Both the position numbers and the translations under genes were made by a program. From positions 1 through 64,000 of the forward strand of contig NZ_JACIIX010000017.1 of assembly GCF_014205675.1 (NCBI RefSeq): a stretch of DNA of 64,000 bases, given 5' to 3'. The number at the start of each line of letters is the position of its first letter. Positions within the stretch are counted from its first letter, which is position 1. Under the pieces are notes generated by a model that saw nothing but the letters and a program-made list of their open reading frames with translations, searched no databases and was not told the DNA's origin. Positions 45,861 to 55,023 of this stretch are shown piece by piece. Origin of the DNA: Novispirillum itersonii (lineage in GTDB: Bacteria; Pseudomonadota; Alphaproteobacteria; Rhodospirillales; Rhodospirillaceae).

Positions 45861-48800
45861 TTACAGAATGAACTCTTCGACCGGCCCCGCCGGTGGGGCT
45901 GACACGGCCTGCGCAGGCGGCGGACCGTCCTCCCGCAGGATCAGGCTGCGGGCCAGAACCGACAGCACCGGGGTCTCAAACACCGCCCGGACCGGCAGGC
46001 CGTGGCCGGTCTCCCGCCGGACACGGGAAGACAGACGGGCGGCGGCAAGGGAATGTCCGCCAAGATCAAAGAAATCGGCGTCCGGCCCCGGTGGCGTCAC
46101 CCCCAGCACTTCCTCCCACAGGCGCAGCATCAGCGCCTCCTGCCGGGTCAGCGGACGTTGGGAAGCGGCTTCCCGTTCCGGTGTCCGGCCACCACCGGCT
46201 TCCGCAGCCAGCCGCAGGATGGCAGGATAATCAACCTTCCCCGCCGGGCTCCGGGGGATCCGGGGAACCGGCAGCAACAGGGCGGGAACAGCAACCGCAG
46301 GCAGCCGGGCCTTAAGCCGCATCCGGATCTCCGCCACCGGCAGGGTCCCGGCGATCACCGCAATCAGGCGGGGGTCTGCGGGGCCCCCGTCTTCCAGCAC
46401 CACCGCCGCATCCGTCACATCGGGCAGCCCCCGCAGAACCGTCTGCACCTCGTCCAGTTCCAGACGCTGCCCGCGCAGTTTGATCTGCCGGTCCTGCCGC
46501 CCGAGGAGGGTCAGGCTCCCGTCAGCCGCGATCACCCCCCGGTCTCCGGTCAGGAAGACGCGTTGCCCCTGCCAGTCCCGGAAACGGCTGGCGGTCAGCT
46601 CCGGCCGGTTGCGGTATCCCCGGGCGAGGCAGACACCGCCGATGATCACCTGCCCCGGTACCCCGGCGGGCTGCGGTGTCAGGTCATCCGCCACCACCCA
46701 CAGCCGGACCCCCGGCAGCGGCCTGCCGACGGTCATCCGGGTCACATCAGGGGGAATCAGGGCTGCCGTGGCATCTGCCCCGGTTTCCGAGGACCCATAG
46801 AGGTTCCACAGCCGGACCCCGGGGATTCTGTCGTGCAGATCCTGCGCCAGAGCGGCGGGAAGAGGCTCCCCGCTGCTGACCCACAGCCGGACTCCCGCCA
46901 GTTGGCCCGGACCGGAAGCGTCCAGCAGGGCCCGCAGCAGGGACGGAACCACCAGCAGGCGGCTGACCCGGTTCCCCGCGATCACTCCCGCCAGACGCTC
47001 CGGATCCCGTGCGGTCCCGGCGGTGGCAATAATCAACGGAATCCCGTTCAGCACCGGGGCGAAAAGTTCCGTCAGATAATCGGCAAACTCCACGGCGGTC
47101 CGCGCCAGACAGATCTCTCCGTCCTGCCACGGCAGGGCCTCCCCCTGCCACAGCAACCGGTTGTGCAGAAAATCCGCCGTTGCCTCCACCCCATTGGGAA
47201 TCCCGGTGGAGCCGGACGTATACACCAGCGCCACCAGCTCATCTCCCGTGACCGGGGCCGCAACGGCAGGCGCTGCCCCGCCCCTGTCCGCCGCATCCAG
47301 ACCGGCCACCGTCAGCAGGACAGAAGGGGCCGCATCAGCCAGCAGCAGCGCCCGCCGTTCCGGTGGCAGGTCAGGCGACAGGGCGAGAAAATGAGCCCCA
47401 CAGCGCCAGACCGCCAGCAGGGCCGCCACCAAGGCTGGCCCCCGGGGCAGCTCGACGGCAACGGTGGTCCCCGGGCGGGCTCCGTTTTCCCTCAGCCAAC
47501 CGGCAATGCGGTGGCTGAGGTCAGACAGCTGGCGGCGGGACAGCCGTTCTGCCCCCTCTTCAGACATCAGGGCCATGGCGTCCGGGTTGGCCGCGACGGT
47601 GCGGTCAAACCAGCCGATCAGATCCGCCGTGGTGCGGCGCGCTGCCGGACTCACCGGGGCACCGGAGACCGGACGGGACCGCCCCCCGGGCGGTTGCCCG
47701 GATGCCACAACCGGCAGCGTGGCAGCCGCCGCGTCAGGGGTGGCGGCGATCGCCTCCAGCAGAGAGGTCAGCCCGGCCAGCAGATCGTGGACCTGATCCG
47801 CATCCAGCAGGGCACGGCTGTAGACGGCTTTCAGAAGAATCCCGCCGTCCGGGGCCGGAGCGGTTGCCACATCCAGATCCAGCGCCGTCCGCGCAACGAA
47901 GGCCGGTCCACTGGCCACCGTCAGCGGCCCCGCCTGTACCGGCGGGGGCTCCGCAGCTTCCTGCGTCAGGGTTATGCCATAAAGCGGGTGACGGCTGAGG
48001 TCCCGCCATCCGCCCAGCGCCTCGACCACGCCATTGAACGGGGCCAGACCATGGGCCCAGCCATCCATGAAGGTCTGACGGGCAACGGCAATCGCCTGAG
48101 GCACCGTCGCCACCGCCGACAGATCAAGGTCAAGAACCACCGGGTTGATCATCATCCCCGGCAGAGCCTCAAGTCCCGGCTGATCCCGCAGGGCAAGGTG
48201 GGTGCCGATCACCACCCGCCCGCTGTCGCAGCGGCGGGACAACAACAGGGAAAACCCGGCCAGCAGGATCACGAACAGAGTGGTGCCCTGCTGTTCCGCC
48301 ATTGCCGTCAGCGCACGGATCACACCGGCCCGGACAGTATGGCAGACCAGTCCGGCCGCATCATCCCGTGGCAGGGTCCGGGGGGGCATCCCGGGCAGTT
48401 CCGTCGCCCGCGGCAGATCCAGCAGGCGCTGCCGCCACCACCCGGTCTGGCGGACCTTTTCCGCCGCCACCGCAGGCAGGGCTTCCCAGCGGGCATAATC
48501 CAGCGGGGTCAACCGGGGCGGAGCGGTCTCCACGGTCAGGGAGGGCTGATCCGCAAGGGCTGTGCTGAGATCCTGCACGAACAGAGGCCAGCACCAGCCA
48601 TCGAACAGGGCGTGATGTACGCTCAGGATCAGCAGGGACCGGTCATCGGCAATCCGGACCAATGCAAACCGGACCCCGTGACCACGGCCCAGATCAAGGG
48701 GCCGGGCCGCCAGATCCTGCCCGAAGGCCTCAACCGCTGCCTCGAGAGGGATCTCATGGCGGACATCACGCTCGATCAGGTCCAGCCTGTCCGGCACCGG

Positions 48801-51800
48801 CAACACCTGCTGGACCAGCCGTCCCCCCGCCTCCTCCCGGATTGCCAGCCGCAGTCCAACCCACTGGCCCAGAACCTGCCTCAGGGCGGCCTCCACCCGC
48901 GTGCGGTCAAGGGCCACCCCGCGCAGATCCGCCGACAGGCACAGGGTATGGCGGGACCCGGCGGAACTGACCCGGTCCTCAAACCACAGGCGGGCCTGAA
49001 CCGCCGTTGCCGGGGCCAGATCCCCCCCCGTTCCGGCTGATACCGGGGGCAGGACCGGTTCCTCAGGCGCGGCGGATGTCAGCAGCGCCACCAGCCCGCC
49101 GGGGGTCGGAGACCGGAAAATACTGACCACCGTTGCCCCGGCAACCCGCCCGGCCAGCAGTGTGTTGTACAGCCGGATCGCCGTCAGAGAATCTCCCCCG
49201 GACGCAAAGAAGTTGGCATCCGGACGGGCCGGGGCACGGCCCAGACACGCCTTCCACGCGGCTGCCACCTGTTTTTCCATGGCGGTGACAGGCTGCCACA
49301 GTCCGGCATCGGCGGGACCGGCGTCCTCCGTCTGTGCCGCCTCGGCCTCCAGTGCGGTACGGTCAACCTTGCCGTTCCGGGTCAGGGGCATGGCGGACCG
49401 CAGCAGAACAGCCCGGGGATGCATCGGTTCGGGCAGGGCCGCCCGCAGCAGGTCCAGCAGCGTTTCGGCACTCTCCGTGGCACCGGCATGCAGGCAGACC
49501 CAGACCACCAGCCCCCGCACCAGCGTTCCCTGACGGCGGGGAACGGCAACGGCCTGCGAAACCGCCGGGTGACGGTTCAGAACCACCTCCAGATCCCCCG
49601 GCTCAATCCGGTACCCGTTGACGTTGACCTGCCTGTCCCCCCGCCCGAGAAACTCGATGACTCCTCCGCCGTCCCCGGTCGGACGGAAGCGTCCGTAATC
49701 GCCGGTGCGGTACATCCGCTCGCCGCTCCGGGGGTGACGGGTAAAGGCCCGTTCCGTCCGCACCGGGTCATCAAGATACCCGGCGGTGACCCCGATGCCG
49801 GTGCAGCACAGCTCACCCCGGACCCATTCCGGGCAATCCTCACCATCGGCATCAAGGATATGATACCGGTTATTGGCAATCGGCCGCCCATACGGCACGC
49901 TGCGCCATCCGGCCTCCAGCGGGCCACCCTGCCGGTGGGCAATGTTCCACAGGGTGGTTTCCGTCGGCCCCCCGACCGAGGTCAGGGTCGCCGCAGGGGC
50001 GAAAACGGTCAGCCGTTGCGGGGTTGCAACGGGAATCCAGTCCCCGCCCAAAATCACCGTCCTCAGGCTGGACAGCCCGCCCCGGATCGGCTCCCGCCGC
50101 TCCGGCGGCTGCCCTTCGGCCCAGTCCAGCAGCATCGTCAGCATCGCCGGAACACTGTTCCAGCCGCTGACGGCATGGGTCTGCATCAGATCCAGCCAAT
50201 GGGCGGGATCACGCCGCCGGTCAGGATCCGGGAAAACAACCCGCGCCCCGCTGGCAACAGCGACGAACAGATCATACAGGGCCATATCGTGCCAGAACGG
50301 GGTCAGGGACAGCAGGGAATCCCCGTCTGTCACCGCAAACCGCTCCAGACCGTCAGCAATGGCATTCCGCAGCCCCGGCAGCGGGACCATCACCCCTTTC
50401 GGCACCCCGGAGCTGCCGGAGGTGAACAGAATGCAATGGCAGCGGTCGGGATCAAGCGACGGATCCTCCTCGGGCAACCGCGACGGTCCGCCGGACAGAT
50501 CAGCCCGGTCAAACCGCAGCACCGGCGGCGTCAGCCCCAGTTCTCCGGAAAATTCTCCTGAAAGCTCCCCCGCCGCAGGCAGAATGATCAGGGCAGGACG
50601 GGCAGCCGTCAGGATCTGAACCAGACGGCGGGCCGGGGTTTCCGGGTCCACCGGCACACAAATGGCCCCCAGTCCGTGCAGTGCATAGGCGATCAAGGCC
50701 TGTTCACTGCTTTTGGGCAGCAGCGTCACCACCCGGCTGCCCACCCCGACCGTCTGCCGCCGCAGCAGGGCCATCGCCGCAGCGGTCAGGGCGGCGGTTT
50801 CCCCCCAGTCCAGCGTTCCACGGCCATCGACAAGGGCCGGGGCCTGTGGCCGGGTCTGCGCCTGCATCCGCAGCAGCCGCAGGAACGGTGGCAAGGACAG
50901 CGGGCGGTCGGTGGCGGTCAGGGCCTGCCGCCGGACCCGTTGATCCGCTGGCAGTGGCAGGTCCGCGGGACGGTGCCAGCAGGCCGGATCATCGGCCAGA
51001 GTCTCCGCCAGACCGGCATAGGCCGCGAACATGTCAGCGACCAGTCCGGGCGGAAAGCGGTCATCAAGGGCATCCCAGACCAGCAACACCCCATCGCCGA
51101 GATCATGGTACTGGGCATCAATCCAGACCTGCGGGGTCTGGGTCAGGGATTGCCGGACCGGCGCCACCCGCCCGAACGAGGCCAGCCACGCCCGCAGGCG
51201 GGGATTTTCATCCAGATCGGCCGGATCGGGGGCATCGGGTTCGTGGGTAAAGACATAAGGGATGCCGCTTCCCGGACCAATGCCCCCTTGCCCGGCCCCT
51301 CCCCGGCCGGCAATGCCCTGACCGGTGGCCCGCCGCCATTCCCGCAGCACCCGCACGCCGGACACCCGGTCATGCTCCAGATCCGCCGCGAACTGGTCCT
51401 GCACCCGGCGCGCCCGGTCAAGGAAGCTGAGCCGGATGGCTTCAGGCCTGCGGAAATCAACTTCCAGCAGGTCGAAGGTGGCAAATTCCCCCACAATGCC
51501 GTCAACATCCGGGTGAAGCGGATGGCGGTTCCAGCGGGGAATATTCAGGGTAAAATGATCATCACCGCTCCAGCGGGCAAGAACCGAGGCATAGGCCGCA
51601 ATCAGGGCGCTGGCAACGGTCAGGCCATGCGACCGGGCATTCCGGCGCAGGCGGTCCACCTGACCGGAGGTCAGACGGTGGGCATGGCGGACAAAGGCCG
51701 GCCGCCCCGTTGCCCCGGATTCCGCCAGTGGCAGGGCGGCCGCAGCAGGCAGGGTTTTCACCCGGTTCTGCCACCACCGCAGCGACGCCTGATAGGCCTC

Positions 51801-54236
51801 TCCCGCCTCCTCAGCCTGCAATGCCAGCAGATAATCTCGGAACGTCAGCGCGGTCGATGGCAGGACGACCGCCCGATCACGGTAGGTGGCGGCAAAATCG
51901 GCGGCGATAATCTGGATACTGCGCCCATCAAGGGCCCAGCAATCCAGACTGATCAGCAGAACCGCACCGGCAGAGGTCAGGACCCCATGCAGACGCCACG
52001 TCGGCCAGCGGGTCAGATCGGCACAGGCACCGGACAGTTCAGCCCGCAGGGCCGCAAGCCGACGGTCCGCCTCCTCCTCCGGCAACGGGCGGAGGTCGGT
52101 GACAGGAAGGGACCACTCCGGCGGGGTTTCCAGACATTGCTGGCGGCCATCGGGCAGGACCACCGCCCGCAGCATGTCGTGGTGCGCCACCACCCGGCGC
52201 CATGCCGCCTCGGCCTGCGGCAGGGACAGACCGGGATCCGCCAGCTCGACAAAAACCTTGATCGCCACTTCGCCGGACTCAAAAACCGCATCCCGGCCCA
52301 GCCAATAGGCCTGCTGGTTCTCATTCAGCGGGAAAGGCTGATACCGGTCCGCCGGGGCAGGCACACTCTGTGCCCGGGCGGGCATCTGCCCCGCCGGTCC
52401 GGCCCGCAGGGCTGCCCGGACCCAGTCGGTCACGGCCGGGATTGCCTGCCCGGTGTAAAAGAGCGGGATCGGCGGCTGCACGCCACACAGGCGGGCAATC
52501 TCGCGGGAAATGCGGACCGCCAGCAGGGAATCCCCACCCCGCTGGAGGAAGCCATGGTCCGCCGTCAGCTCCGGATCCACCAGCAGCGCCCGGAACACCC
52601 CTAACACACCATCGTCAGGGGCAACTGGGTCAATTTTCAGCGGACCGTCTCCGTCCTGCATCAGCGGCAGGGGCAGGCGGCGGCGGTCAATCTTGCCATT
52701 GCCGGTCAGGGGGAAAACCGCCACCGGCAGAACCCAGGCGGGCACCATGTAGTCCGGCAGGGTCCGGCGCAGTTCGTCCAGCACCGCTTCCGGGGTCGAC
52801 CCGCGGATCCAGACAGCCAGACGGCGGTCTCCCGGCCGGGGTTCATGCACCCCGACGCAGGCCTGCTCAACCCCCGGGCAGGCCAGAACCGCCGCCTGCA
52901 CCTCCCCCGGCTCAATCCGATGGCCACGCAGCTTGATCTGATCATCAGCCCGCCCCCGGAACAGGAGCCGCCCGTCCGCCAGCCGCTCCGCCCGGTCTCC
53001 GCTGCAATACAGCCGCCCAAGGCCGGGGATTTCAACGAAACGCCCCCCGGTGCGGACCGGGTCACCAAGGTATCCCACGGCGACGCCATCCCCCCCCAGC
53101 CACAGGTCCCCTTCAACACCGGGGGCCACTTCCTGCCGCTGCTCATCGAGAACAAACGCGGTGGTGTGAGCGATCGGCATCCCCAGAGGAACCGACGGTC
53201 CGTTCAGGGTCTCCGGACGGATCCGGTCGGCGATGGCGTAAACCGTGACCTCGGTCGGGCCGTAGCAATGCGTCAGGGCCGGGGCCTGCGGGCGGCTGAG
53301 CAGGCGGGCAAAACTGCGGGGGTTCACCGCCTCCCCCCCGACATACAGAAATCCGATGCCGTCAAACAGGCTTTCATCCTGATCCAGCAGGCTCTCGAAC
53401 AGGGCCGTGGTGAAGAAGGCAAGATCGACCGGCTGAGTGATCCGCCGCAGCCGGAACGCCTCGGCCGTCAGCAGGTCATCCCGCCGGAACAGGCTGATGC
53501 ACCCGCCACGCAGCAAGGGCAGCCACAGTTCCTTGGTCGAGGCATCAAACACCAGCGGCGCACCGTGCAGAACATGCTGGCCGGGCATCAGGGGAAGGAG
53601 ATCACGGTCAAAAACCAGACGGCTGACTCCCCGGTGGGGGATCTCCACCCCTTTGGGGACTCCGGTGGAGCCGGAGGTGAACAGGATGTAAACCCGGTCC
53701 CCCCCCGCCCGGAGCGGAGGACTGCGACGCAAAGCGGCCCTGTCGTCAACACTGTCTTCCGGGAGGCACCGGCAGTCCGCCAGCGGCAGCCCCAGCCGTG
53801 CCAGCGGCTCAGGCAACACCGGAGCCGGGTCCGGCAGCAGGATCCGCACCAGCCCGGCGGCCTCCGTAATCAGGGACAGGCGGGGAGCAGGCCAGTCCGG
53901 ATCAAGCGGAACATAGACCGCCCCGGCCAGCACAATCCCGACGATGGCAAGGATTGCCTCGGGGCTGCGCTCCCCGAACACCCCCACCGCCTGCCCCGGC
54001 CGGACACCCTGACGGTGCAGCGCCACCGCAATCTGCTCCGCCCGCTCCAGCACGTCCCGGAAGCGCAGGGTCAGATCTCCATCCCGCAGGGCCGGGTGAT
54101 CCGGCCATTGCTCCACGGCCTGCCGGAACAGGGTGGCAAGATCGGCATCCCGGGGATACGCCGGACAGGGGCCATATCGGCCGGGGCCGGATTGACCACC
54201 GGAAGAGAGAGAAGACCCGGAGGGAGCTGCGGACAT
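45861..54236 (-). CDS. Three-module NRPS, A-PCP-Cy-A-PCP-C-A-PCP, predicted X-thiazoline-beta-alanine
   Basis: A 2,791-residue synthetase. A1 (30-515, LFTSGSTGVPKG, Lys515), PCP1 (Ser570), Cy (632-1060, DCWALDGRS at 765-773 = DxxxxDxxS), A2 (1110-1630, Lys1623), PCP2 (Ser1683), C (1738-2170, HHALFDG at 1874), A3 (2200-2675, Lys2667), PCP3 (Ser2729). Specificity residues by hand alignment to GrsA: A1 D-A-K-F-Y-G-C-V-Y-K (unassigned), A2 D-M-Y-N-I-G-V-L-W-K (cysteine type), A3 A-D-T-V-W-S-L-A-D-K (beta-alanine type, Asp shifted to 236). A3 has TSGSTGIPNG, with Asn replacing the usual Lys. There is no thioesterase, reductase or epimerase. ATG 54236 has a GGAAG site. Confidence 0.92.
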   Translation of the reverse strand: MSAAPSGSSLSSGGQSGPGRYGPCPAYPRDADLATLFRQAVEQWPDHPALRDGDLTLRFRDVLERAEQIAVALHRQGVRPGQAVGVFGERSPEAILAIVGIVLAGAVYVPLDPDWPAPRLSLITEAAGLVRILLPDPAPVLPEPLARLGLPLADCRCLPEDSVDDRAALRRSPPLRAGGDRVYILFTSGSTGVPKGVEIPHRGVSRLVFDRDLLPLMPGQHVLHGAPLVFDASTKELWLPLLRGGCISLFRRDDLLTAEAFRLRRITQPVDLAFFTTALFESLLDQDESLFDGIGFLYVGGEAVNPRSFARLLSRPQAPALTHCYGPTEVTVYAIADRIRPETLNGPSVPLGMPIAHTTAFVLDEQRQEVAPGVEGDLWLGGDGVAVGYLGDPVRTGGRFVEIPGLGRLYCSGDRAERLADGRLLFRGRADDQIKLRGHRIEPGEVQAAVLACPGVEQACVGVHEPRPGDRRLAVWIRGSTPEAVLDELRRTLPDYMVPAWVLPVAVFPLTGNGKIDRRRLPLPLMQDGDGPLKIDPVAPDDGVLGVFRALLVDPELTADHGFLQRGGDSLLAVRISREIARLCGVQPPIPLFYTGQAIPAVTDWVRAALRAGPAGQMPARAQSVPAPADRYQPFPLNENQQAYWLGRDAVFESGEVAIKVFVELADPGLSLPQAEAAWRRVVAHHDMLRAVVLPDGRQQCLETPPEWSLPVTDLRPLPEEEADRRLAALRAELSGACADLTRWPTWRLHGVLTSAGAVLLISLDCWALDGRSIQIIAADFAATYRDRAVVLPSTALTFRDYLLALQAEEAGEAYQASLRWWQNRVKTLPAAAALPLAESGATGRPAFVRHAHRLTSGQVDRLRRNARSHGLTVASALIAAYASVLARWSGDDHFTLNIPRWNRHPLHPDVDGIVGEFATFDLLEVDFRRPEAIRLSFLDRARRVQDQFAADLEHDRVSGVRVLREWRRATGQGIAGRGGAGQGGIGPGSGIPYVFTHEPDAPDPADLDENPRLRAWLASFGRVAPVRQSLTQTPQVWIDAQYHDLGDGVLLVWDALDDRFPPGLVADMFAAYAGLAETLADDPACWHRPADLPLPADQRVRRQALTATDRPLSLPPFLRLLRMQAQTRPQAPALVDGRGTLDWGETAALTAAAMALLRRQTVGVGSRVVTLLPKSSEQALIAYALHGLGAICVPVDPETPARRLVQILTAARPALIILPAAGELSGEFSGELGLTPPVLRFDRADLSGGPSRLPEEDPSLDPDRCHCILFTSGSSGVPKGVMVPLPGLRNAIADGLERFAVTDGDSLLSLTPFWHDMALYDLFVAVASGARVVFPDPDRRRDPAHWLDLMQTHAVSGWNSVPAMLTMLLDWAEGQPPERREPIRGGLSSLRTVILGGDWIPVATPQRLTVFAPAATLTSVGGPTETTLWNIAHRQGGPLEAGWRSVPYGRPIANNRYHILDADGEDCPEWVRGELCCTGIGVTAGYLDDPVRTERAFTRHPRSGERMYRTGDYGRFRPTGDGGGVIEFLGRGDRQVNVNGYRIEPGDLEVVLNRHPAVSQAVAVPRRQGTLVRGLVVWVCLHAGATESAETLLDLLRAALPEPMHPRAVLLRSAMPLTRNGKVDRTALEAEAAQTEDAGPADAGLWQPVTAMEKQVAAAWKACLGRAPARPDANFFASGGDSLTAIRLYNTLLAGRVAGATVVSIFRSPTPGGLVALLTSAAPEEPVLPPVSAGTGGDLAPATAVQARLWFEDRVSSAGSRHTLCLSADLRGVALDRTRVEAALRQVLGQWVGLRLAIREEAGGRLVQQVLPVPDRLDLIERDVRHEIPLEAAVEAFGQDLAARPLDLGRGHGVRFALVRIADDRSLLILSVHHALFDGWCWPLFVQDLSTALADQPSLTVETAPPRLTPLDYARWEALPAVAAEKVRQTGWWRQRLLDLPRATELPGMPPRTLPRDDAAGLVCHTVRAGVIRALTAMAEQQGTTLFVILLAGFSLLLSRRCDSGRVVIGTHLALRDQPGLEALPGMMINPVVLDLDLSAVATVPQAIAVARQTFMDGWAHGLAPFNGVVEALGGWRDLSRHPLYGITLTQEAAEPPPVQAGPLTVASGPAFVARTALDLDVATAPAPDGGILLKAVYSRALLDADQVHDLLAGLTSLLEAIAATPDAAAATLPVVASGQPPGGRSRPVSGAPVSPAARRTTADLIGWFDRTVAANPDAMALMSEEGAERLSRRQLSDLSHRIAGWLRENGARPGTTVAVELPRGPALVAALLAVWRCGAHFLALSPDLPPERRALLLADAAPSVLLTVAGLDAADRGGAAPAVAAPVTGDELVALVYTSGSTGIPNGVEATADFLHNRLLWQGEALPWQDGEICLARTAVEFADYLTELFAPVLNGIPLIIATAGTARDPERLAGVIAGNRVSRLLVVPSLLRALLDASGPGQLAGVRLWVSSGEPLPAALAQDLHDRIPGVRLWNLYGSSETGADATAALIPPDVTRMTVGRPLPGVRLWVVADDLTPQPAGVPGQVIIGGVCLARGYRNRPELTASRFRDWQGQRVFLTGDRGVIAADGSLTLLGRQDRQIKLRGQRLELDEVQTVLRGLPDVTDAAVVLEDGGPADPRLIAVIAGTLPVAEIRMRLKARLPAVAVPALLLPVPRIPRSPAGKVDYPAILRLAAEAGGGRTPEREAASQRPLTRQEALMLRLWEEVLGVTPPGPDADFFDLGGHSLAAARLSSRVRRETGHGLPVRAVFETPVLSVLARSLILREDGPPPAQAVSAPPAGPVEEFIL

Positions 54237-54275
54237 AATGTTTCTTCCCGGCAAAAAGGCATGGCGGTGCGGAGG

Positions 54276-54296
54276 CTCAGGAAACGGGTTCCTGAG
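54276..54296. other. Hairpin in the NRPS leader
   Basis: CTCAGGAA and TTCCTGAG form a perfect eight-pair stem around ACGGG, 40 bases ahead of the NRPS start codon. No T-run follows on the minus strand. It may affect translation of the NRPS message or be part of the larger structured leader. Confidence 0.35.
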
Positions 54297-54439
54297 ACCA
54301 TGGCCTGCCGACCCGGAGGCCAGAGGCAGCGGAGCGGCCCAAAACCGTTGACCGCGTCGCCATCAGCCCGGAAGGAAGGGGCCTTCATGACAGGCGGATG
54401 GTGACCGGAGGGGGCCGCCTTGAAGCGTTTTCAGGAAAA

Positions 54440-54516
54440 GGGGACACCGGCCTTACGGCTAAAAATGTTCCAGAGCATCAAAGGCAGGGCGTGCTCTTCG
54501 ACGGACCGGTGTCCCC
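54440..54516 (-). promoter_or_regulatory. Nested inverted repeats between panD and the NRPS, attenuator-like
   Basis: GGGGACACCGG (54440-54450) pairs with CCGGTGTCCCC (54506-54516), an 11-pair outer stem. Inside it AGAGCA (54472-54477) pairs with TGCTCT (54492-54497). On the minus strand the closing stem is followed by TTTTCC, so the fold could end or pause transcription between panD and the 8.4-kb NRPS gene. Confidence 0.45.
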
Positions 54517-54532
54517 CGACCCGGCCCCTTCT

Positions 54533-55009
54533 CTAGGCGGGAACCGGCTGCAACCGGGACACAGACCCCGGCATGGGAACCGGGCGGGACTCTTCGGTCT
54601 CCGTATCCAGAACCTGCATATCGAGATCACCGTCCCCGTTGACGAAAACATCATAGGTCACGCGGTCAATGATCGCGTTGTCAGCGTCGAAAATCAGCAC
54701 CCGCGGTTTGTCCCGCATCACATCCTCCACCCGGCCATAGGAAGAGGCCGCGATGATGACCACATCGCCCGGCTGGCAGGTGCGGGCGGCAGCCCCATTC
54801 AGGATGCAGCACTTTGACCCCGGTTCGCCATACAGCACATAGGTGCTGATCCGGGCTCCGGAATTGCGGTTCCAGATATCCACGAACTCCATCGGCCGGA
54901 TGCCGATCTCGCGGCAATGCAGCGGATCAAGGGTGATTGATCCGTGATAGTTGAGCACCGCTCCGGTGACTGTAATCCCGTGCAGTTTGGCGCGGACGTA
55001 TTTTTCCAT
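54533..55009 (-). CDS. panD: PanD-type aspartate 1-decarboxylase inside the NRPS operon
   Basis: A 158-residue pyruvoyl-dependent decarboxylase homologue converting L-aspartate to beta-alanine. The self-cleavage site is YHG23-S24ITLD. Lys8, Arg53, Thr56 and Tyr57 occupy the positions of E. coli Lys9, Arg54, Thr57 and Tyr58, and NGAAARTCQPGDVVIIAA matches the conserved NGAAA segment. It is about 30 residues longer than E. coli PanD, with an acidic tail. ATG 55009 is 14 bases after the flavoprotein stop. Its setting suggests a dedicated beta-alanine supply for the third NRPS module, although a general pantothenate role cannot be excluded. Confidence 0.88.
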   Translation of the reverse strand: MEKYVRAKLHGITVTGAVLNYHGSITLDPLHCREIGIRPMEFVDIWNRNSGARISTYVLYGEPGSKCCILNGAAARTCQPGDVVIIAASSYGRVEDVMRDKPRVLIFDADNAIIDRVTYDVFVNGDGDLDMQVLDTETEESRPVPMPGSVSRLQPVPA

Positions 55010-55023
55010 GATCGGGGAGTCCT

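Noticed and set aside
46002-52604. Very long open frames on the plus strand across the NRPS region (46002-49040 and 50676-52604)
   Set aside because: They are antisense shadows caused by high GC content; their translations are Pro/Gly/Arg/Gln-rich without domains, while the minus strand encodes perfect NRPS motifs.
45861-54236. Catecholate or salicylate siderophore synthetase
   Set aside because: No isochorismate, DHB or salicylate genes are in the window, and A1 keeps Asp235, which aryl-acid A domains lack.
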